A stretch of 64,000 nt of DNA from an uncultured Bacteroidales bacterium. Its GTDB lineage: Bacteria > Bacteroidota > Bacteroidia > Bacteroidales > Paludibacteraceae. A model generated the notes under the pieces. The model ran no database searches, had not been told where the DNA came from, and saw only the letters and a list, made by a program, of their open reading frames with translations. The DNA lies in NCBI GenBank assembly GCA_902780495.1, contig CACZFM010000013.1, positions 1 to 64,000 on the forward strand. Direction: 5' to 3'. The first letter of the stretch is position 1; the number at the start of each line of letters is the position of its first letter. This document shows positions 48,140 to 56,897 of the stretch, in pieces. Position numbers and translations under genes: made by a program.

Positions 48140-48919
48140 ATGTACAAGAAAGGATTGATTTTAACTATTTTGATGCTTGGTTCGCTTGCCGCTATGGCAG
48201 AGCATTCTCTGGGTTTGCAGATTGGTTTTGCAGAACCCATATACCGACTGAACAGTCCCTTGCAATCGCTCAGTCGTACCCGTTTGGATGCCACTCCGAT
48301 GGACGGACTGAAAGTGGGTGTGGTATATGATGCTTCGCTCATCAAGGGTTTCGGTTTCTCCATGGGACTGAACTACACCTTCGCCTACCACAAAACGAAG
48401 TGGAAAGATTATGAATATGCTTCCGACGGAACATCCGCCATATTGCCTTTTTATGAATACAAAACAGAATATTACTACCATCAGGGAGAAATCTTTGTAG
48501 ATTGGCAATACAAGTTTGAGATAGCCAAGAAGACCTATATCATTCTTTATACAGGTCCGACTATCCAATGTCTGTTCGACCTGAAAGCCACCGATGACCA
48601 CCGCTATACAGGTCCCGCTGCGGCTTCCGGACAAATATCGGATTTCAAACCCTCGGAGGAATCGTATCTGAGAACAGGGAAAGACGGTCATGTACAGCGT
48701 TTGAATGTAACTTGGGGCATAGGAGCCGGTTTCCAGTACAAACGTTATTTCTTGCGCGGTGGGTACGATTTCGGTTTGATTAACCCTTACGGCAAACAGG
48801 CATTCTCTGACTTTGGTTATACCGATGAAACGCGTTATGACGGCAACCGCCTTACGCGCGGTCGTCTCGACCAATGGCAGATAAAACTTGGTGTGTATCT
48901 CTGGCAATCGGATAAATAA
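48140..48919 (+). CDS. Outer-membrane beta-barrel protein
   Basis: 259 residues with a signal peptide (MYKKGLILTILMLGSLAAMA). Alternating aromatic/polar strands follow (HSLGLQIGFAEPIY, GFGFSMGLNYTFAY, EIFVDWQYKFEIAKKTYIILYTGP, YFLRGGYDFGLINPYG), ending in the aromatic strand WQIKLGVYLWQ typical of a barrel end. It could be a PorT-like or small porin-like barrel; the ligand is not readable. It follows the OstA-like gene by nine bases and precedes dnaG by three, so all are probably one transcript. Confidence 0.82.
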   Translation: MYKKGLILTILMLGSLAAMAEHSLGLQIGFAEPIYRLNSPLQSLSRTRLDATPMDGLKVGVVYDASLIKGFGFSMGLNYTFAYHKTKWKDYEYASDGTSAILPFYEYKTEYYYHQGEIFVDWQYKFEIAKKTYIILYTGPTIQCLFDLKATDDHRYTGPAAASGQISDFKPSEESYLRTGKDGHVQRLNVTWGIGAGFQYKRYFLRGGYDFGLINPYGKQAFSDFGYTDETRYDGNRLTRGRLDQWQIKLGVYLWQSDK

Positions 48920-48922
48920 ACA

Positions 48923-50896
48923 ATGATTCCACGCGACACAGTCGAACGTATTTTTTCCACCGCACGGATTGAGGAGGTGGTAAGCGATTTCATCACGCTG
49001 AAAAAGCGCGGTGCCAATCTCATTGGCTTGTGTCCGTTCCATCAGGAGAAAACAGGTTCGTTTACGGTCAGTCCCGCCAAAGGTATTTACAAGTGCTTTG
49101 GTTGCGGCAAGTCCGGGCATGTGGCCGGTTTTGTGATGGAGATAGAGCAATGCTCGTATGTGGAGGCATTGCGATGGCTGGCAAAGAAATATCATATCGA
49201 GATTGAAGAACGCGAACTCACTGCCGAAGAACAGCAGAAGCAGGATGACCGCGAATCGATGTTCGTGGTGAACGATTTTGCACTTCATTGGTTTGAAGAC
49301 CAATTGTGGAATACACCCGAAGGGACGGCAATAGGATTGGCATATTTCCGCCAGCGTGGTTTGACCGATGATATGATACGCCGCTTTCACCTTGGTTATT
49401 CGCCGGACAAGTCTCTTTTTTATACGGCAGCCAAAGAGAAAGGGTTTGATGACAAGTATCTGCTGAACGATGCAGAGCATGCTCCTTTTGTGGGAACGGG
49501 GCTTTGCTGTGCCTCATCGCAGGACGGCAGGTTCTTCGACCGCTTCCATTCGCGTGTCATGTTTCCTTTCTTTTCCCGTTCGGGCAAAGTGGTAGGATTT
49601 GCCGGACGAATCATGAAGCAGAACGACAAAGTGGGAAAGTATGTCAATTCGCCTACTTCGCCCATCTTTGAAAAGCATGACCAGCTATATGGTCTCTTTC
49701 AGGCCAAGCAGGCTATATCGCGGCTCAACTACTGCTACTTGGTAGAAGGGCAGATGGATGTTATTTCCCTCCATCAGGCGGGCATTGAGAATGTGGTAGC
49801 AAGCGGCGGTACATCCCTTACAGCCGAGCAGATTCGCCTGATGCACCATTTTACGGATAATATAACGATCCTTTACGATGGTGATAAGGCAGGTATCAAG
49901 GCCACATTGCGGGGTATTGATATGGTGTTGTCGGAAGGAATCAATGTACGTGTCGTGTCTTTGCCGGACGGAGAAGACCCTGATTCGTTTGCACGCTCGC
50001 ACAATGCTTCGGATGTGATAGACTTTCTGGAGAACAATAAGGTTGATTTCATTCGTTTCAAGACGCAACTCCTGCTTTCCGAGGCGGCACAGGATCCAGC
50101 CCAACGCAGCGAGGTGATTCATTCGATTGTGCAGTCTATTTCGGTTATTCCGGATGCTATCACGCGGCAGGTTTATATCAAAGATACGGCACAACGGCTA
50201 TCCATGACAGAGGCCATTCTTTCTCGTGAAGTGGCAGGCGCTCGCCGCAAGGATGCGGATAAGGAGACGCAACAGATAAAGTCCAATCCGGCACCCATCG
50301 TTCAGCAGCCGATAGCCAAGAACAACGATACGTTCACCCGCAATATGCTGAATATATTGCGCCTTATCGTGCGTTATGGGGAACGGACGCTGTATGAGGA
50401 TGACCAACAGCAGCCTGTCAGGGTGGGGGAATATATCATTTCCAATCTTCGTGAGGATGAGATTGCTCCGCGCCACCCGCTCCATCAGCGTATACTGGAC
50501 GAATATATGGCACATTATCAGGAACCGGACTTTGTGGCAGAGAAGTTCTTTTCGTTTCACGAGGATCCTGAGATTAGCCAGTTAGCGATTGCCTTGATCG
50601 CCAATCGCTACCAATTGAGCCGTATTTTTCAGAGACAGTCAATCTCAGAAAATGTGGTGCAGGAAGTGCAGCAAAAGACGGATGCCGACATATTGCCGGA
50701 ACTTACCGGTAAACTGCTGTTGGAAATCAAATTCACCGTAGTGGAAGAACGTATAGAGGCACTGTCGAACGAACTGAAGATAGCGGAGGAAAATCATGAT
50801 GATGCCTTGATGATTACTCTCCTTTCCACACAGAAACAACTTATTTCTATCCGTGCCCAGTTGTGCAAAGCTCTTGGCAACCGAATTATTGTCTGA
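48923..50896 (+). CDS. dnaG: DNA primase
   Basis: Makes RNA primers at the replication fork. The 657-residue protein has the N-terminal zinc-binding domain (CPFHQEKTGSF ... YKCFGCGKSGH). The catalytic core includes the Toprim fold (YLVEGQMDVISLHQAGIENVVASGGTSLT, ILYDGDKAGIKA) and a C-terminal helicase-interaction region. It starts three bases after the preceding stop, from an ordinary ATG in MIPRDTVERIFSTARIEEVVSDFI. Its position at the end of an envelope-gene run is not functionally informative. Confidence 0.96.
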   Translation: MIPRDTVERIFSTARIEEVVSDFITLKKRGANLIGLCPFHQEKTGSFTVSPAKGIYKCFGCGKSGHVAGFVMEIEQCSYVEALRWLAKKYHIEIEERELTAEEQQKQDDRESMFVVNDFALHWFEDQLWNTPEGTAIGLAYFRQRGLTDDMIRRFHLGYSPDKSLFYTAAKEKGFDDKYLLNDAEHAPFVGTGLCCASSQDGRFFDRFHSRVMFPFFSRSGKVVGFAGRIMKQNDKVGKYVNSPTSPIFEKHDQLYGLFQAKQAISRLNYCYLVEGQMDVISLHQAGIENVVASGGTSLTAEQIRLMHHFTDNITILYDGDKAGIKATLRGIDMVLSEGINVRVVSLPDGEDPDSFARSHNASDVIDFLENNKVDFIRFKTQLLLSEAAQDPAQRSEVIHSIVQSISVIPDAITRQVYIKDTAQRLSMTEAILSREVAGARRKDADKETQQIKSNPAPIVQQPIAKNNDTFTRNMLNILRLIVRYGERTLYEDDQQQPVRVGEYIISNLREDEIAPRHPLHQRILDEYMAHYQEPDFVAEKFFSFHEDPEISQLAIALIANRYQLSRIFQRQSISENVVQEVQQKTDADILPELTGKLLLEIKFTVVEERIEALSNELKIAEENHDDALMITLLSTQKQLISIRAQLCKALGNRIIV

Positions 50897-50922
50897 CAAA
50901 ATGTGTTAAATCTTTCAAGCGT

Positions 50923-51693
50923 ATGCTTTTTGATTCTATAGTATATGGTCCCATCCATTCCCGCCGTTTGGGGGTGTCATTGGGAATGAACCTGATGCCC
51001 ACCACAGCCAAACTTTGTTCGTTCGACTGTGTCTATTGCGAGTGCGGTTTCAATCAGCCGGTTTCGCATCCCCAACTTCCTTCGCGCGAGGAGGTTCGTT
51101 TGCAATTGGAAACCAAACTGAAAGCCATGGTTGACGGCGCGTCTCCCTTGCCTGATGTGATTACTTTCTCCGGCAATGGTGAACCTACGCTGCATCCCGA
51201 TTTCAAGGGAATTATTCAGGATACTTGTGCTTTGCGCGACCGGTATTGCCCTTCCGCCAAAGTGTCGGTGCTGACCAATTCCACCCAACTATTCCGCTCC
51301 GATGTGGTGGAAGCGCTTATGCAGGTGGATAACCGTATCTTGAAACTGGATTCGGCGCTGGATGCCACTATGCGCTTGATTGACCAGCCTGTGAACTCTG
51401 ATTTGACAGTGGACAAGATAGTATCTTATCTCCGCCGTTTCAATGGAGACTTTATTTTACAGACTTGCTTCCTGCGTGGTGAACATTTGGGGCAGACCAT
51501 TGATAACACGACACCCGAAGAACTGGCTGCCTGGTATAAGGTGGTGGAGATGCTGCAACCAAAGGAACTGATGATTTATGTCATCGACCGTGCCACACCT
51601 GTTAAAACGCTTGCCAAAGTCAGTCGTGACGAGATGGAGGCCATTGCCGCACCGCTGCGGGAAAAGGGATATAACGTGATTGTTTCTGCCTGA
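50923..51693 (+). CDS. Radical SAM protein
   Basis: The start at 50923 (MLFDSIVYGPIHSRRLGVSLGMNLMP) gives 256 residues. The longer frame begins inside dnaG. The iron-sulfur binding motif is CSFDCVYCECGFN (CxxxCxxC) near residue 33, with GNGEPTLHPDF as the SAM-binding GGE-like motif. Similar small radical SAM proteins with the same N-terminal YGPIxSRRLGxSLG block are common but lack a known substrate. They may act in a peptide or cofactor modification. It is followed 38 bases later by a helicase gene. Confidence 0.85.
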   Translation: MLFDSIVYGPIHSRRLGVSLGMNLMPTTAKLCSFDCVYCECGFNQPVSHPQLPSREEVRLQLETKLKAMVDGASPLPDVITFSGNGEPTLHPDFKGIIQDTCALRDRYCPSAKVSVLTNSTQLFRSDVVEALMQVDNRILKLDSALDATMRLIDQPVNSDLTVDKIVSYLRRFNGDFILQTCFLRGEHLGQTIDNTTPEELAAWYKVVEMLQPKELMIYVIDRATPVKTLAKVSRDEMEAIAAPLREKGYNVIVSA

Positions 51694-51731
51694 CGTGAAT
51701 AAGAACTTTGTAATTTGCGACGAACAATAAG

Positions 51732-52979
51732 ATGTATTTTGACGAACTCGCTCTTTCCGATGAAGTATTAGATGCCTTGTGGGATATGCATTTTGACGAG
51801 TGTACACCTGTACAGGCAGAGACCATACCCGTTATTCTTGACCATCGTGACGTTATCTCTTGTGCCCAAACCGGTACGGGGAAGACAGCGGCGTATGTGT
51901 TGCCCTTGCTTACCAATCTGGCTTACGACGACCACGATCCGAATAAACTGAATGCCATCATTATGGCCCCTACGCGTGAACTGGCGCAGCAGATTGACCA
52001 GCAGGTACAAGGCTTTGGCTTTTATGTGCCCTTCTCGGCAGTGGCTGTCTATGGCGGCAACGATGGCGGAGCATGGAGTACACAAAGCACAGGTTTGACA
52101 CAAGGTGCGGACATCGCTATTGCTACGCCCGGAAGACTTCTCTCACTGATGAATATCTACGACATTGATTTCTCCGGTGTCAAGTATTTCATCCTCGATG
52201 AGGCGGACCGTATGCTGGATATGGGCTTTTATGATGATATTATGACCATTGTCGCCAAACTGCCCAAGGACCGTCAGACCATTATGTTTTCTGCCACTAT
52301 GCCGGAGAATATCCGCCGCATGGCTAAAGCCATTATGAACAATCCCGTAGAGGTGCAGATTGCTGTGTCACGTCCGCCGGAGACCATTCACCAAATGGCT
52401 GTTGACCTCTATGAGGGACAGAAAACGCCATTCCTTCTGCATTATCTGAAAGACAAAAACCTCAAGAAGGTGATTCTTTTTGCCGGCAAGAAGCAGCGTG
52501 TGAAAGATCTTACCCACATGTTGCACCTCAAGCATGTGGATGCACGGGCGATGCACTCCGACCTTGAGCAGAAAGAGCGTGATGAGGTCATGCTGGATTT
52601 CCGCAACGGAAAGGTAGATGTCCTGGTGGCCACTGATATTGTCTCGCGCGGCATTGATGTGGACGACATTCCGTTGGTTATCAACTACGATGTTCCTCGT
52701 GATGCGGAGGACTATGTGCATCGTATCGGCCGTACTGCGCGGGCTGAGAATTCGGGTGAGGCTATTACGCTTGTTTCTAAGGAAGACCAGTTCTTTTTTC
52801 ATAAGATTGAGACCTTCCTCCATCGCGATATAGAACGATTGTCTGTCCCTTCCGAATTGGGAGAGGTGCCGGCGCGTTATGTTCCTTCTTCCAAAGGGAA
52901 AGAGCGTAAAAGAAAGCCGTTCTTCCGCAAGAAGAACGGCCGTTCGGGGCATCGTCACAATGGCGTTAGTAAGCGATAG
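51732..52979 (+). CDS. DEAD-box RNA helicase
   Basis: 415 residues. All family motifs are present: Q motif ([14 protein letters not shown]), [51 protein letters not shown], and the second domain with [24 protein letters not shown] and [13 protein letters not shown]. It ends in a basic tail ([24 protein letters not shown]) that would bind RNA. It likely acts in ribosome assembly or RNA turnover. The 3' end overlaps the convergent proS gene by 14 bases. Confidence 0.93.
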   Translation: MYFDELALSDEVLDALWDMHFDECTPVQAETIPVILDHRDVISCAQTGTGKTAAYVLPLLTNLAYDDHDPNKLNAIIMAPTRELAQQIDQQVQGFGFYVPFSAVAVYGGNDGGAWSTQSTGLTQGADIAIATPGRLLSLMNIYDIDFSGVKYFILDEADRMLDMGFYDDIMTIVAKLPKDRQTIMFSATMPENIRRMAKAIMNNPVEVQIAVSRPPETIHQMAVDLYEGQKTPFLLHYLKDKNLKKVILFAGKKQRVKDLTHMLHLKHVDARAMHSDLEQKERDEVMLDFRNGKVDVLVATDIVSRGIDVDDIPLVINYDVPRDAEDYVHRIGRTARAENSGEAITLVSKEDQFFFHKIETFLHRDIERLSVPSELGEVPARYVPSSKGKERKRKPFFRKKNGRSGHRHNGVSKR

Positions 52980-54456
52980 CGAATACTACGCGCCCTTTTG
53001 ACGGTTTGCTGGTCACCATACATTTGCCTTCTTCTTGTTTGAAGCCCGGCAGTGCATCCAGAGGGATGCAACGGATGGTTGCCTTGGTTTCTTCTTTGAT
53101 GCGTTCTTCTGTTTCTGCAGTGCCGTCCCAGTGGCAGAGCAGGAATCCGCCTTTCTTGATTTCTTCTTTGAACTCCTCGTACGAATTGCACTCGCGGGTA
53201 TTGGCGGTGCGGTAGGCCATGGCTTTCGTGTAGCAGTTCTTTTGTATCTCTTCCAGCAGAGCGACTATTTTTTCTTCTATGCCTTCCATACTGATGGTCT
53301 CTTTGCTCAGTGTGTCACGGCGGGCTATTTCTATTGTGCCGTTCTCCAGATCCCGACCGCCCATTGCCAGACGTACAGGGATTCCCTTCAACTCATAGTC
53401 GGCAAACTTATAGCCGGGAGTTGACTTGTCGGATGTATCCACCTTCACACGGATGCCGCGTGCTTTCAGTGAGGCAGCGAGAGGAGAGAGTTTCTCCATC
53501 AGTTTCTGCAAGTCTTCTTCTTTCTTGAAGATAGGAACAATCACCACCTGTATCGGAGCAAGGTGTGGGGGAAGAACCAAACCATTATCGTCCGAGTGGG
53601 TCATTATCAAGGCACCCATCAGGCGGGTCGATACGCCCCAACTGGTGGCCCATACGTATTCATATTTGTTCTCTTTTGAGAGGAACTGAACATCAAACGA
53701 CTTGGCGAAGTTCTGTCCGAGGAAGTGGCTTGTGCCGGCTTGGAGGGCTTTCCCGTCCTGCATCATAGCTTCGATGCAGTAGGTGTTAAGCGCTCCGGCA
53801 AAGCGTTCGTTGGGTGATTTCACGCCTTTCACAACGGGTATGGCCATGATATTCTCTGCAAAGTCGGCATATACGTCCAACATTGTGCGTGCGTAGTCCT
53901 CGGCTTCTTCCTTGGTGGCGTGTGCGGTATGCCCTTCCTGCCACAGGAATTCGGCAGTACGAAGGAACAGACGGGTGCGCATCTCCCAACGCATCACGTT
54001 GCACCATTGGTTGCACAATATGGGCAGGTCCCGATACGAGGATATCCAGTTTTTATAGGTGGACCAGATGATGGTTTCCGAAGTGGGACGGATTATCAGT
54101 TCTTCATCCAGTCGTGCATCGGGGTCTACCACTACTCCTTTGCCATTTGGATCGTTCTTCAGACGATGGTGGGTTACCACAGCACATTCTTTGGCGAATC
54201 CCTCCACGTGTTCCGCCTCACGGCTGAGGAATGATTTGGGAATCAATAAGGGGAAATAGGCGTTTTGTACACCTTTTTCTTTGAAGCGGCGGTCCAGTTC
54301 GCTTTGGATGGTTTCCCAGATGGCGTATCCGTAGGGTTTGATTACCATGCAGCCGCGGACGGCGCTTTGTTCTGCCAGGTCGGCTTTCACGACCAGTTCG
54401 TTATACCATTTCGAGTAGTCTTCAGCTCTTGGTGTCAGTTTTTGATAGTTTGCCAT
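52966..54456 (-). CDS. proS: Proline--tRNA ligase (short, archaeal/eukaryotic type)
   Basis: 496 residues, class II. The motif-1 region [21 protein letters not shown], motif 2 ([26 protein letters not shown]) and motif 3 ([13 protein letters not shown]-type, here [17 protein letters not shown]) are visible. The anticodon-binding domain follows. It ends in GRVVFAIAY with a terminal Tyr, as in the type that lacks the bacterial editing insertion. This form is usual in Bacteroidetes. A single gene with its own promoter at 54487-54495. Confidence 0.95.
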   Translation of the reverse strand: MANYQKLTPRAEDYSKWYNELVVKADLAEQSAVRGCMVIKPYGYAIWETIQSELDRRFKEKGVQNAYFPLLIPKSFLSREAEHVEGFAKECAVVTHHRLKNDPNGKGVVVDPDARLDEELIIRPTSETIIWSTYKNWISSYRDLPILCNQWCNVMRWEMRTRLFLRTAEFLWQEGHTAHATKEEAEDYARTMLDVYADFAENIMAIPVVKGVKSPNERFAGALNTYCIEAMMQDGKALQAGTSHFLGQNFAKSFDVQFLSKENKYEYVWATSWGVSTRLMGALIMTHSDDNGLVLPPHLAPIQVVIVPIFKKEEDLQKLMEKLSPLAASLKARGIRVKVDTSDKSTPGYKFADYELKGIPVRLAMGGRDLENGTIEIARRDTLSKETISMEGIEEKIVALLEEIQKNCYTKAMAYRTANTRECNSYEEFKEEIKKGGFLLCHWDGTAETEERIKEETKATIRCIPLDALPGFKQEEGKCMVTSKPSKGRVVFAIAY

Positions 54457-54486
54457 TATAATTTTGATATCAACTTTTTTCCGGCG

Positions 54487-54495
54487 ACAAAAGTA
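54487..54495 (-). promoter_or_regulatory. Promoter of proS
   Basis: The minus strand reads TACTTTTGT, a near-consensus -7 element, about 30 bases before the proS ATG. Confidence 0.7.
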
Positions 54496-54728
54496 CTACA
54501 AATATTTGGAATATGCAAGAAAAATCAGAGATTTTTGGTTGAAAGTTTAAAGTTTAAGGTTGAACGACACAAAAGAAGGCGAAATAGGATGACACTCGGG
54601 CCATTATCGGTCATCACCTAAAATGCAACTTTTTTACATTTTTATTGCATTTTCTTTGTAATGCAATGATTATCAAAGTGGTGACAAATGGGCACATAGA
54701 ATTTAGGACCATCTTCCAATAGTCCTGT

Positions 54729-54798
54729 GACAGTAAAGAGTGGTAACGGAGTGGTAAGGTAGGCAGTCTAAAAATACCTTATTTCGTTTCAGGAGGGG
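54729..54798. repeat. Direct repeat, left copy, bordering the AT-rich segment
   Basis: A stretch containing GTAAAGAGTGGTAA, GGCAGTCTAAAAATACC and TTATTTCGTTTCAGGAGGGG. It matches 61294-61353 base for base except for about five substitutions and one 11-base insertion (CGGAGTGGTAA). It includes an inverted repeat TAAGGTA...TACCTTA. Read on the minus strand, part of it encodes the ending PPPETK-stop, like the PPKTK-stop of the hydrolase gene at the right copy. Confidence 0.85.
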
Positions 54799-54902
54799 GT
54801 GGTCTTTTGACGATGTTCGTGCTCTTTCTGTATGCGGTCAATAATCTCCTGCGCACTTTGTCCGACCGATGGGAAAGGGTCTTCAAATACTGTTACTGAC
54901 AT
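54789..54902 (-). CDS. Small protein of 37 residues at the end of the GTPase operon
   Basis: ATG at 54902, stop at 54789-54791. The product reads MSVTVFEDPFPSVGQSAQEI then IDRIQKEHEHRQKTTPS: acidic and Pro-containing, then an amphipathic basic helix. It has no membrane segment. It lies 62 bases after the preceding small gene on the same strand. Coding is supported by its position and sensible composition only, so confidence is modest. Its last codons overlap the left direct repeat. Confidence 0.45.
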   Translation of the reverse strand: MSVTVFEDPFPSVGQSAQEIIDRIQKEHEHRQKTTPS

Positions 54903-54964
54903 AATAACATGTTTTTTCTCATTCCATCCAATCAATATGTATTGAATGGGGGTTACGATTATAG

Positions 54965-55081
54965 TTATGAATATGAGGTTTTGTCTTCTTTACCCCACAA
55001 CCAACCATACCCTAAAATGAATAGAGGGATAAGTAGGATGCTCATTATTCCACATCCCATATTTCCGTTAGAATTTTCCAT
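54965..55081 (-). CDS. Small membrane protein of 38 residues in the GTPase operon
   Basis: ATG at 55081, stop at 54965-54967. It has a short polar start (MENSNGNMGCG), one transmembrane segment (IMSILLIPLFILGYGWLWG) and a charged end (KEDKTSYS). It begins seven bases after the stop of the other small membrane-protein gene. The two look like a pair of single-span peptides made with the dynamin-like GTPases. Function unknown; it may recruit the GTPases to the inner membrane (inference). Confidence 0.55.
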   Translation of the reverse strand: MENSNGNMGCGIMSILLIPLFILGYGWLWGKEDKTSYS

Positions 55082-55088
55082 AATGATT

Positions 55089-55202
55089 TTATGCTTTATT
55101 GTTAGTATTTTGACCCTTTATTATTTTTGCAATTAGTACTGCTATCCCACAGACTGCAGCCCCAATGCCGATTGCTTTGTTGCCATTTTCTTTTGTAACC
55201 AT
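55089..55202 (-). CDS. Small membrane protein of 37 residues in the GTPase operon
   Basis: ATG at 55202, stop at 55089-55091. It reads MVTKENGNKAIGIGAAVCGI then AVLIAKIIKGQNTNNKA: a basic/polar start, one Gly/Ala/Ile-rich hydrophobic segment and a polar end. It starts 24 bases after the stop of the 555-residue GTPase gene on the same strand. Its composition resembles small membrane-active peptides or holin-like effectors, but equally a simple anchor. Confidence 0.55.
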   Translation of the reverse strand: MVTKENGNKAIGIGAAVCGIAVLIAKIIKGQNTNNKA

Positions 55203-55226
55203 AGTTGGAAATATTTAATGTTTGTA

Positions 55227-56894
55227 TTATTTTATTTCTTCGTAATCAACATCTTCTGCATTATTTTGCATCCAATCTCTAATTCGCTGATCAAAATTAT
55301 GCAGTTGAGTTGACAGGTTTTTCATGTCTTGAAATTCTTCGGTTTTTTCTTTTACTTGTTTCTTCAATTGTAAAAAAGACGGAGCAAAATATTTGTAGTA
55401 GTCTTCATCATTATCGAAACAATCAAAAATCTTTTTGATTTTATCACTTACTGCATTTTTAATCTTTTCCTGTATTGCTTTAAACTCAGCCAATGCTTTG
55501 TCCTGTTTCTTTTTTTGCCAAATGGCTAGACAAACCTCCAATCCAGCTCCTATCCAAGGCATTGCTTTTGTTAATTTTGCGCCCAAATTAATAGCCCCCC
55601 ATGGCTTGAATTTATACCCTTGTGCAACAACATTTCTCACCGCTTTAACTGTTTCTCCTGAGATTTTTACTCCTTTTATTGCAGTAGCTCCTTTTTGCAG
55701 TCCTTCTGTTAGCAATTTTTCTGCAAACGTAACATGGTTCTCAATGTTGGCTACTCTTGTTTTTATGGCGACATTGTTTCCTTCTGAACAATCCTGCACA
55801 ATTTGATTAATTGCCCGATCAAGTACGTAAAATGATATCTGACCATTATTAACACCTATCTTTTGTTCTATAATCAACTCAAAGCTATCCATTGATGCAC
55901 TATGTATGTCGGCAAGGATACCATCTTTTAGAGCATTCAATCGATCTTGCATTTCTTGTTTTGAATTGCTTAAATCTTTGCTCAAAAGAGATAAATCCTG
56001 CTCCATCTCATGATTTGTCTCTTGGACTTTCATCATCGTGGATTCTACAGATTGACACACCGCCTGAATCGTATCAGATGTTTGACATACTATATCCATT
56101 ATTGAGGCTTCCTCTGTGGCTTTTCTCAATGCTTTGACATCACTATTCGCGACTATTTCATCTATACATTTTCGCAAATCTTCAATATGGGAACGTTGTT
56201 TGTAATTGTCCATTTTTGAGAACCAATGTCCAAGGCCTTTCCCTTTTGGATCAGCAGCAATACAAACAATATGCACTTGTTGTTCTTCTTCCGGCGTCAG
56301 ACCGATAGTATCCTTCAAACGTTGTTTTAAATTATTCGTTTTGATGGAAACACCTCTTGTAAAATCATCCTCATCCATTAAATCATAACCAGCTTCGTCC
56401 ATTTTATTGATTACAAAAATAGTTGAGTTGAGTTTGTTAAATTTCCGCATTACTTTCTCAATGAATTTGGCATGACTGTCTTTGAGTGGAGTGACAGCAT
56501 CGCAAATATACAAAATAATGTGTGCTTCACTGATATATTTTTCTGTAATAGCAGACAAACGGATGGATTCTCCGTCAATTTCTTTTTCTTTGGAGCCAAA
56601 GAGCCCTGGAGTATCCATAATCTCAAAACCACTGGCTAATCCTCTCGGATGATATACAATTATCTCATCCGAAGACTCGTCTACATCAATCTTCATATTG
56701 GGTTCAATTTTTCCATTGAGCCCGGCAATTGTTGATGTTTTGCCATCAGAGAAACTGCTGAGAAGAACTATTTTTATCTTTTGATCCTCCATTGTTTCTC
56801 TGACATGGTCGATCTTTTTATAGACTTCTCCAAAATTCAATCCCAATTTTTCGCCATCCTTAAGAATTGTTACAAGACTTGATAAATTTTTCAT
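55227..56894 (-). CDS. Dynamin-like GTPase, LeoA-like (555 residues)
   Basis: The GTPase domain fills residues 40-255. The P-loop is SSFSDGKTST (46-55), in which the first Gly of GxxxxGKS is Ser. G3 is DTPG (94-97) and G4 is NKMD (163-166). A long coiled-coil-rich helical region follows (about 260-400), then a Gly/Ala-rich hydrophobic stretch (about 430-460: PWGAINLGAKLTKAMPWIGA) able to touch membrane, and a charged helical end. Dynamin-like proteins remodel or tether membranes. In enterotoxigenic E. coli, LeoA works with a second dynamin-like protein (LeoB/LeoC) encoded just upstream, as seen here. It starts three bases after the stop of the 775-residue GTPase gene. The exact family assignment was not verified by a search. 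Confidence 0.8.
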   Translation of the reverse strand: MKNLSSLVTILKDGEKLGLNFGEVYKKIDHVRETMEDQKIKIVLLSSFSDGKTSTIAGLNGKIEPNMKIDVDESSDEIIVYHPRGLASGFEIMDTPGLFGSKEKEIDGESIRLSAITEKYISEAHIILYICDAVTPLKDSHAKFIEKVMRKFNKLNSTIFVINKMDEAGYDLMDEDDFTRGVSIKTNNLKQRLKDTIGLTPEEEQQVHIVCIAADPKGKGLGHWFSKMDNYKQRSHIEDLRKCIDEIVANSDVKALRKATEEASIMDIVCQTSDTIQAVCQSVESTMMKVQETNHEMEQDLSLLSKDLSNSKQEMQDRLNALKDGILADIHSASMDSFELIIEQKIGVNNGQISFYVLDRAINQIVQDCSEGNNVAIKTRVANIENHVTFAEKLLTEGLQKGATAIKGVKISGETVKAVRNVVAQGYKFKPWGAINLGAKLTKAMPWIGAGLEVCLAIWQKKKQDKALAEFKAIQEKIKNAVSDKIKKIFDCFDNDEDYYKYFAPSFLQLKKQVKEKTEEFQDMKNLSTQLHNFDQRIRDWMQNNAEDVDYEEIK

Positions 56895-56897
56895 ATT

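Noticed and set aside
54909-55136. 75-codon plus-strand frame with one hydrophobic segment
   Set aside because: It opposes two small minus-strand genes that are better placed and spaced within the GTPase operon. No promoter precedes it.
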